A stretch of DNA of 64,000 nt, from the NCBI GenBank assembly GCA_964653285.1, contig CAZZEX010000005.1, positions 21,786-85,785 of the forward strand, read 5' to 3'. Positions 59,452 to 64,000 of this stretch are shown piece after piece (position 1 is the first letter of the stretch; every line of letters starts with the position of its first letter). The position numbers and the translations under genes are program-made. The DNA is from CAZZEX01 sp964653285 (GTDB taxonomy: Bacteria; Chloroflexota; Anaerolineae; B4-G1). The notes beneath the pieces are model-generated. The model did not search any database and was not told the origin of the DNA. It worked only from the letters and a program-made list of their open reading frames with translations.

Positions 59452-59824
59452 AACTGGCTGGAAAGAAGAGTATAGTACTTATGACCCGATCCGATGATGC
59501 TCCCAAACTCATGGTTTTGGCTCCAAATTGAGTGGAGTCGCTGCATGTTCCCCCTGTAACCACAACTACTCCTTTGGTCATTTGCCAGGTTATCGGACTG
59601 GGCTGTGTGCTGGAAGCGGACCGCAACCGTGAACATCAAACTCAGATTGGTCACCTGCCAACGATCCCATCTCGCAGTGTTCAAGGCCCTGCTCGTTGGG
59701 CGATATCGAGGACTGGAGAGCTTGAGAGGAGGTGAGCGACAAGTGAAGAATAGATAACCGCCTGACTAAGAAACTCTAGGAAGCGTTGATCAAGTATGTA
59801 AGTAAGAGAACAAGGAGGTTTGAA

Positions 59825-61510
59825 ATGCGTCCCGATGATATGGAACTCACCAATCTGTACAAGGCGGGCAAAATCACCCGCCGAGAGTTCATACGGATGG
59901 CAGCGTTGCTGGGTCTGTCGGCGAGCAGTATCTCGGCTTTCCTGGCGGCCTGTGCTCCCAAACCTACTGCCGAACCTACTGCCATACCTACGGAGGCCCC
60001 AGTAGTTCCTACTGAGGCTCCTACCGCGGCTCCTACAGCTGCACCTCCACCAGGAGGCCCTGTGCGAGGTGGCACGTTGAAGCATGCCTTGTTTACGCCC
60101 GGGTATCTCGACCCCGCCTTCCTGAGCAGCCTCGCGGATGACGAAGTCGGCCGCCAGTGGCACGATTTCCTTGTCTATCTTGGCGAGGATAACTTGCCGG
60201 ATCCCGATCGCAGCTTGGCCACAAGTTGGGAAGGGAGTACGGATGGCACAGTGTGGACCTTTGAGCTGCGCCAGGGTGTAACCTTCCACAACGGCAAGGA
60301 TTTCACAGCGGAAGACGTCGTCTTCACCTTCAACCGCCTGCGCGACCCAGAGGTGGGCGGAGCGACCGTAACCATGTATGCCAACATCAAAGAGATCGAG
60401 GCTCTTGACGATTACCACGTTCGCTTCACCCTGGAGGATCCCAATCCTGACTTCCCGATCGATATGGGCGACTACCACGCGCACATCATGGATCCGGAGA
60501 CAAAGGATTTCAACACCGAGTTCAACGGCACCGGGCCGTGGATGATCGAGGAGTATCTGCCGGAGGAGCGTCTTGTATTCAAGCGCAACCCAAACTACTG
60601 GATGATAGGCGAAGACGGCCAGTCATTGCCCTACATGGACGGAATGGAGTATATCTTCATAGCCGAATATTCTGCTCAGGTGGAGGCGCTGCGAGGCGGC
60701 CAGGTTGACTGGCTCTGTTATGTGCCCCCGGAGTACGTCGCACCGCTAGAGGCGGATCCAAATATCGTAGTGGACATGGAGGCAGCAAACGACCACTACT
60801 GCATCAACATGCGATCCGACAAGGAGCCTTTCAACGACAACCGGGTGCGCCAGGCCATCAAGTTGGCCACCGACCGCAGTGCGATGCTCGAGAGCGTAGC
60901 ATTGGGTTATGGGGTCACCGGCCGCGACACGCCGATCGGCCCCTCCTATGGGGATTACTATCTCGATGTACCGGAACTCCAGCGTGATGTGGAAGGGGCT
61001 AAGGCGCTCCTGGCCGAGGCTGGATACCCTGACGGTTTGGAGTTTGAACTGACTGTCATGGACACCCTGTCCGCAGCCGCGATTGCCACCGTTTGGAAGG
61101 AACAACTCGCGGAGGCGGGGATAACCGCTAACATTGAGAAAGTCCCCGTTGACGTCTTCTACACCGACCTCTGGCTGGAGTGCGACTCTGGTATCGTAGA
61201 CTGGGGAGGGCGGGCCTATCCGCAGCCCTATCTGATGTTGGCGTATATGTGTGACTCTCCCTGGAACTCAACCCATTTGTGTGACGAGGAACTGGACGAG
61301 TTGGCGCTAGCGGCAGCCAAGGAGATGGATCACGCCAAGCGCGTCGAGTTGTATCATAAGATCCAGGAGATCTTCATTGAGCGCGGCGGCATGATCGTCC
61401 CCTACTTCTTCGCGGGCATAATTGCCTACCGCACTGACGTGAAACCGGGCCTGGCTCCATGTGCTCTGACTGCTGCCGTAGACTTTCGGCGGGTTTGGCT
61501 TGAGTCGTAG
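59825..61510 (+). CDS. ABC transporter substrate-binding lipoprotein, family 5 (peptide/opine/nickel-type)
   Basis: A 561-residue SBP_bac_5 protein. The N-terminus has a Tat-like RREFIRMAALLG followed by a lipobox LAAC (cysteine about 41), then a Pro/Thr/Ala-rich tether (about 43-75). Domain signatures: WTFELRQGVTFHNGKDFTAED (core VTFHNGK, about 145-165), FNRLRDPEVGG, and DNRVRQAIKLATDRSAM (about 338-354). ATG 59825 follows AAGGAGG. No permease or ATPase genes follow; the next genes are a corrinoid protein and an MttB-like methyltransferase. Uptake of a methylated amine or betaine is an inference from that context. Confidence 0.88.
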   Translation: MRPDDMELTNLYKAGKITRREFIRMAALLGLSASSISAFLAACAPKPTAEPTAIPTEAPVVPTEAPTAAPTAAPPPGGPVRGGTLKHALFTPGYLDPAFLSSLADDEVGRQWHDFLVYLGEDNLPDPDRSLATSWEGSTDGTVWTFELRQGVTFHNGKDFTAEDVVFTFNRLRDPEVGGATVTMYANIKEIEALDDYHVRFTLEDPNPDFPIDMGDYHAHIMDPETKDFNTEFNGTGPWMIEEYLPEERLVFKRNPNYWMIGEDGQSLPYMDGMEYIFIAEYSAQVEALRGGQVDWLCYVPPEYVAPLEADPNIVVDMEAANDHYCINMRSDKEPFNDNRVRQAIKLATDRSAMLESVALGYGVTGRDTPIGPSYGDYYLDVPELQRDVEGAKALLAEAGYPDGLEFELTVMDTLSAAAIATVWKEQLAEAGITANIEKVPVDVFYTDLWLECDSGIVDWGGRAYPQPYLMLAYMCDSPWNSTHLCDEELDELALAAAKEMDHAKRVELYHKIQEIFIERGGMIVPYFFAGIIAYRTDVKPGLAPCALTAAVDFRRVWLES

Positions 61511-61539
61511 GGCCGTTCAGTCGTCCGGGGCGTTCCTGA

Positions 61540-61740
61540 CGTAACAGTGCGCCTTCAGCGGCGATAAGCCCTCAGGGTATGGGCGAGCTCGCCCCCGGTG
61601 AAGCAGTGGCGTAGCGGCCGGGGGCGAGCAGCCTGTTACATAGCAGTGATTTTTCGTCATATGTCTTGTGTGTCTTCCGGCGGTGCATCCTGCGTAGCAG
61701 GAGATATGTGTCGCCGGTCGCACTTCGCGAACGGAAATAT
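61540..61740 (+). ncRNA. Structured leader in front of the corrinoid protein gene
   Basis: Between the lipoprotein and corrinoid genes the plus strand can form several nested stems: outer GTAACAG (61542-61548) with CTGTTAC (61633-61639); a perfect 12-bp stem GCTCGCCCCCGG (61587-61598) with CCGGGGGCGAGC (61618-61629); and a third stem CCGGCG (61677-61682) with CGCCGG (61712-61717) enclosing TCCTGC/GCAGGA (61688-61702). The segment 61605-61680 is repeated at the right end of the window. It does not show known riboswitch cores that I can recognise. A cis-regulatory RNA or a repeat element are the options. Confidence 0.45.
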
Positions 61741-61760
61741 TGGACAGGAAGGGGCATTGT

Positions 61761-62453
61761 GTGAACGAACGGGAGATGATCGAAGGGTTAAAGAACGCAG
61801 TTCTGGATGGAGATGTAGATAAGGCCAAAGAGTTTGCACAAGTCGCCGTCAAGGAAAAGGTTGATCCCTTGAAGGCTAGCACTCAGGGGCTAGTTGCGGG
61901 GATCATGATCATGGGGGAAGCATTCGGCAGGGGCGAGATCTTCTTGCCCGAGTTGGTTATGAGTGCCGATGCTCTGAAAGCAGGCTCGGTCTTCCTGAAC
62001 AAGGAGATCGGAAAATTGGGTCTGGAGAAGCCAACCCTGGGGAGGGTGGTAATAGGCACCGTAGCGGGGGATGTCCATGACATCGGTAAGGACCTCGTCA
62101 AGATTCTTCTCTCGGCAAACGGCTTTGAGGTGATTGACTTGGGCGTTGATGTCTCGGCTGATCAATTCGTAGAAGCCGCTATCAGGGAGCAAGCCGACAT
62201 TGTGGGGCTTTCTGCTCTCTTGACCACCACGATGAGGTATATGCCCGTGGTCATCAAGGCTCTCAAGGAAGCGAATTCACCAGCAAAGACAATGGTCGGT
62301 GGGGCTCCTGTCACAGAGCATTTTACACAGGAGATAGGGGCAGATGGCTATGGATTCGATGCCCAGGAAGCGGTAGAATTAGCAAGGGCACTAATCGGGA
62401 AAAAGCGGTGGCGTCAACCACCCACGAAACCCACAATACCAGGAGATCACTGA
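61761..62453 (+). CDS. Corrinoid (B12-binding) protein, methylamine/betaine methyltransferase type
   Basis: A 230-residue corrinoid carrier of the MttC/MtgC/MtbC group. Residues 1-85 form the four-helix B12-cap domain, and the Rossmann domain has the His-on motif GDVHDIGKD (about 104-112), GLSALLTTTM (about 153-162) and VGGAPVT (about 184-190). GTG 61761 follows AGGAAGGGG at 7 bases. It accepts a methyl group from the methyltransferase encoded two bases downstream and passes it on to tetrahydrofolate or a CoM-like acceptor. No activase (RamA) or acceptor methyltransferase is in the window. Confidence 0.9.
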   Translation: MNEREMIEGLKNAVLDGDVDKAKEFAQVAVKEKVDPLKASTQGLVAGIMIMGEAFGRGEIFLPELVMSADALKAGSVFLNKEIGKLGLEKPTLGRVVIGTVAGDVHDIGKDLVKILLSANGFEVIDLGVDVSADQFVEAAIREQADIVGLSALLTTTMRYMPVVIKALKEANSPAKTMVGGAPVTEHFTQEIGADGYGFDAQEAVELARALIGKKRWRQPPTKPTIPGDH

Positions 62454-62454
62454 A

Positions 62455-63882
62455 ATGGCTTTCAGATATCATTGCAAGAAACCGCTTAAGGTTGTAACCG
62501 ATGATGACATCAGGAAGATCCATGAAGCGACCCTGCAGGTTTTAGAAGATGTAGGGGTCAAATTCGAGGATGAAGAAGCACTGAATCTACTAGGGGATTG
62601 CGGGTGCGAAGTTGACCACAAGGGGATGATTGCCCAATTTCCCCCCTCCCTGGTGGAAGAGTGTCTGCAGAAATGCCCGCCTGAATTCACCCTGCACGCC
62701 AGAAATCCCAAATATGACATCGTGTTTGATTCCGACAGCGTCCACTTTGCGGCTTGTAGTGGCATGGAGATACTAGATCTTGAAACGATGGAGCGTCGGC
62801 CGGGCACATTGAGGGATGCTGTGGAAGCGGCTAGGCTTTGTGATGCCCTGGACAACATGGCTGGCGCCAACACGGGCTTAGGTTTCATTTCGGACAAACC
62901 ACCAGATATCAATCTGGAGTGGCTCTACGCCACGGCGATGAGGAACAGCGAAAAAATAACCTCAGTTGCCGTCATGGATGACAGCGCGAAATGGGGCATC
63001 AGGATGGCAAAGGCCATTGGAGAGGACATTATCATCGTTCCCTCTTCTGCTTCCCCGTTGGGTTGGACCGAGGAGCAAATTGGGGGTGTGAAACTTGCGA
63101 CAGAGGCGGGTCTGCCTGTTGGCATTCAATCTATGGCCAGCGTCGGTGCAACCGCTCCCGCAACGATAGCCGGCACCGCGACGGTCATGAATGCGGAGAT
63201 CCTTGCCATGGTAGTCCTAACTGAATTGCTCAAGCCCGGAACGGGTGTGATGTACAGTTGCTTCAGTATGCCAATGGACATGAGGACTGCCACGCTTGCA
63301 TCAGGCAGCATGGAGCTTGGTATGCTGGTGGGCATCTCAGCGCAACTCAGCAAGTTCTACGGGATGGGTAGTATGGTATTCCTTCCGATGTCAAACTCAA
63401 AGCTCTTTGACGAGCAAGCCGGTTATGAAAAGGGAATGCAATGGATATTAGCTGGAATGTCGGGGATTAATTTGATATGGGGAGCCGGAATGGTGGAGGG
63501 TCATACCTTGTGGTCGAATGCGCAACTGATTGTTGATGCCGAGATGTGCGGGATGGTGGGTCGTTATCTCGAAGGTGTCAGTGTTATGGACGAAACACTC
63601 GTTGGTGACCTGATCAAGGAGGTAGGCCACTTTCCGAATAGTTACCTTGGTAAGAGACACACACGCGATTGGTGGATGAGAGAGCAATATCAGCCGATCG
63701 TCTCCTCTAGAGAATGCTATGAGCGGTGGGTGCAAATGGGGGCGAAGGACATCCTGACCCGAGCGGACGAAAAGGCCAAGGAGCTCCTGGAAAAGCATCA
63801 ACCTGTTCCACTACCGAAGGAAGTGGACAGGGAACTGGACAACTTGCTGCAAGCTGCGGCCAAGGAAAAGGGCATAGCTTAA
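62455..63882 (+). CDS. Trimethylamine methyltransferase family protein (MttB superfamily, no pyrrolysine)
   Basis: A 475-residue MttB-superfamily protein that demethylates a quaternary amine onto the partner corrinoid protein. The reading frame has no internal UAG, so it is of the non-pyrrolysine type like glycine-betaine methyltransferase MtgB and its relatives for proline betaine, carnitine and butyrobetaine. Recognisable: EATLQVLEDVGVKFEDEEAL (core VLEDVGV, about 24-43), SPLGWTEEQ, and AGMSGINLIWGAGMVEGHTL in the C-terminal half. ATG 62455 starts 1 base after the corrinoid stop. Substrate likely a betaine-type compound (family knowledge); which one is not visible. Confidence 0.9.
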   Translation: MAFRYHCKKPLKVVTDDDIRKIHEATLQVLEDVGVKFEDEEALNLLGDCGCEVDHKGMIAQFPPSLVEECLQKCPPEFTLHARNPKYDIVFDSDSVHFAACSGMEILDLETMERRPGTLRDAVEAARLCDALDNMAGANTGLGFISDKPPDINLEWLYATAMRNSEKITSVAVMDDSAKWGIRMAKAIGEDIIIVPSSASPLGWTEEQIGGVKLATEAGLPVGIQSMASVGATAPATIAGTATVMNAEILAMVVLTELLKPGTGVMYSCFSMPMDMRTATLASGSMELGMLVGISAQLSKFYGMGSMVFLPMSNSKLFDEQAGYEKGMQWILAGMSGINLIWGAGMVEGHTLWSNAQLIVDAEMCGMVGRYLEGVSVMDETLVGDLIKEVGHFPNSYLGKRHTRDWWMREQYQPIVSSRECYERWVQMGAKDILTRADEKAKELLEKHQPVPLPKEVDRELDNLLQAAAKEKGIA

Positions 63883-63925
63883 TGTGTGAGAATTAAGAGC
63901 CTGAGATCAGGGAGTAACTCACATG

Positions 63926-64000
63926 AGTGGCATAGCGGCCGGGGGCAAGCAACGTTCTACGTGTGCAATCGTTTTGTTCTCTGTGTTGTGCGTCTTTTGG
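63926..64000 (+). repeat. Partial second copy of the structured leader
   Basis: From 63926 to the window edge the sequence matches 61605-61680 almost without gaps, sharing the block TAGCGGCCGGGGGC, then TGT/CGT-rich blocks, ending GTCTTTTGG versus GTCTTCCGG. The left half of the 12-bp stem is not present here, and the last stem would continue past the edge. It follows the MttB-like gene by 43 bases that also hold the stem TGTGAG/CTCACA (63885-63923). It suggests another methyltransferase gene just outside. Confidence 0.55.

Noticed and set aside
61511..61760. Cobalamin riboswitch before the corrinoid protein gene
   Set aside because: Although the region is highly structured, I could not find a convincing B12-box and surrounding conserved core, so it is listed only as a structured leader.
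62455..63882. Pyrrolysine (UAG readthrough) in the MttB-like gene
   Set aside because: The frame is open for the complete 475 residues with no in-frame UAG; it is of the non-pyrrolysine subgroup.

Overview
The window looks like an anaerobic or facultative bacterium, most likely a Chloroflexota (Anaerolineae-like) lineage. This is an inference from a YLPLVMR-type linker in a secreted multidomain protein, short palindromic intergenic repeats, a mixture of bacterial-type catabolic Fe-S enzymes with a tungsten aldehyde:ferredoxin oxidoreductase family protein, and corrinoid methyltransferases. No rRNA, tRNA, CRISPR array, transposase or phage gene was recognised.

Left part, plus strand (1-6.3 kb): end of a GNAT gene, PRPP synthetase, an MBL-fold hydrolase, then an overlapping operon of a SAM methyltransferase with bshC, bshB and bshA, i.e. 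all the dedicated bacillithiol genes. The methyltransferase, translationally coupled to bshC, is a candidate for N-methylation of bacillithiol.

From about 57.3 kb down to 6.35 kb every convincing gene is on the minus strand. After a GNAT gene and a secreted phospholipase-D-like/lamin-tail protein this is a catabolic island of about 47 kb for N-heterocycles. It holds three PreA-type dihydropyrimidine dehydrogenase/ferredoxin fusions and one PreT; a dihydropyrimidinase-like amidohydrolase; a YgeW-like carbamoyltransferase; a nitrilase-family amidase; a tandem isochorismatase-fold protein; two class III aminotransferases; a fused FAD/2Fe-2S/molybdopterin dehydrogenase next to an SsnA-like amidohydrolase (the order of E. 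coli ssnA-ygfM-xdhD); a second amidohydrolase; an aldehyde oxidoreductase; a histone-deacetylase-fold amidohydrolase; and three uptake systems (a YkoEDC-type ECF transporter, a second ECF transporter with two tandem candidate S components, and a BMP/NupOPQ-type ABC transporter). In its middle (20.4-27.0 kb) lies a compact module PrpF - LeuCD - SucCD - HMG-CoA lyase, which chemically reads as isomerise, hydrate, activate with CoA, cleave, and would turn a branched unsaturated dicarboxylate into an acyl-CoA plus an oxo acid.

At 57.3-57.45 kb a GntR/FCD repressor gene and a plus-strand operon diverge from back-to-back sigma70-like promoters. The plus-strand right end carries a remnant of a monomethylamine methyltransferase gene, a third MmgE/PrpD gene, a solute-binding lipoprotein, a corrinoid protein and a pyrrolysine-free MttB-family methyltransferase. 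Two promoters there share the same architecture, each followed by the same 17-bp palindrome, and a structured leader in front of the corrinoid gene is partly repeated at the right edge of the window.

Working model (inference): uptake of purine/pyrimidine-like or methylated N-compounds, ring reduction or hydroxylation, hydrolytic opening, removal of carbamoyl/amino groups, CoA-dependent cleavage of the remaining dicarboxylate, with methyl groups from quaternary amines going to a corrinoid pathway.
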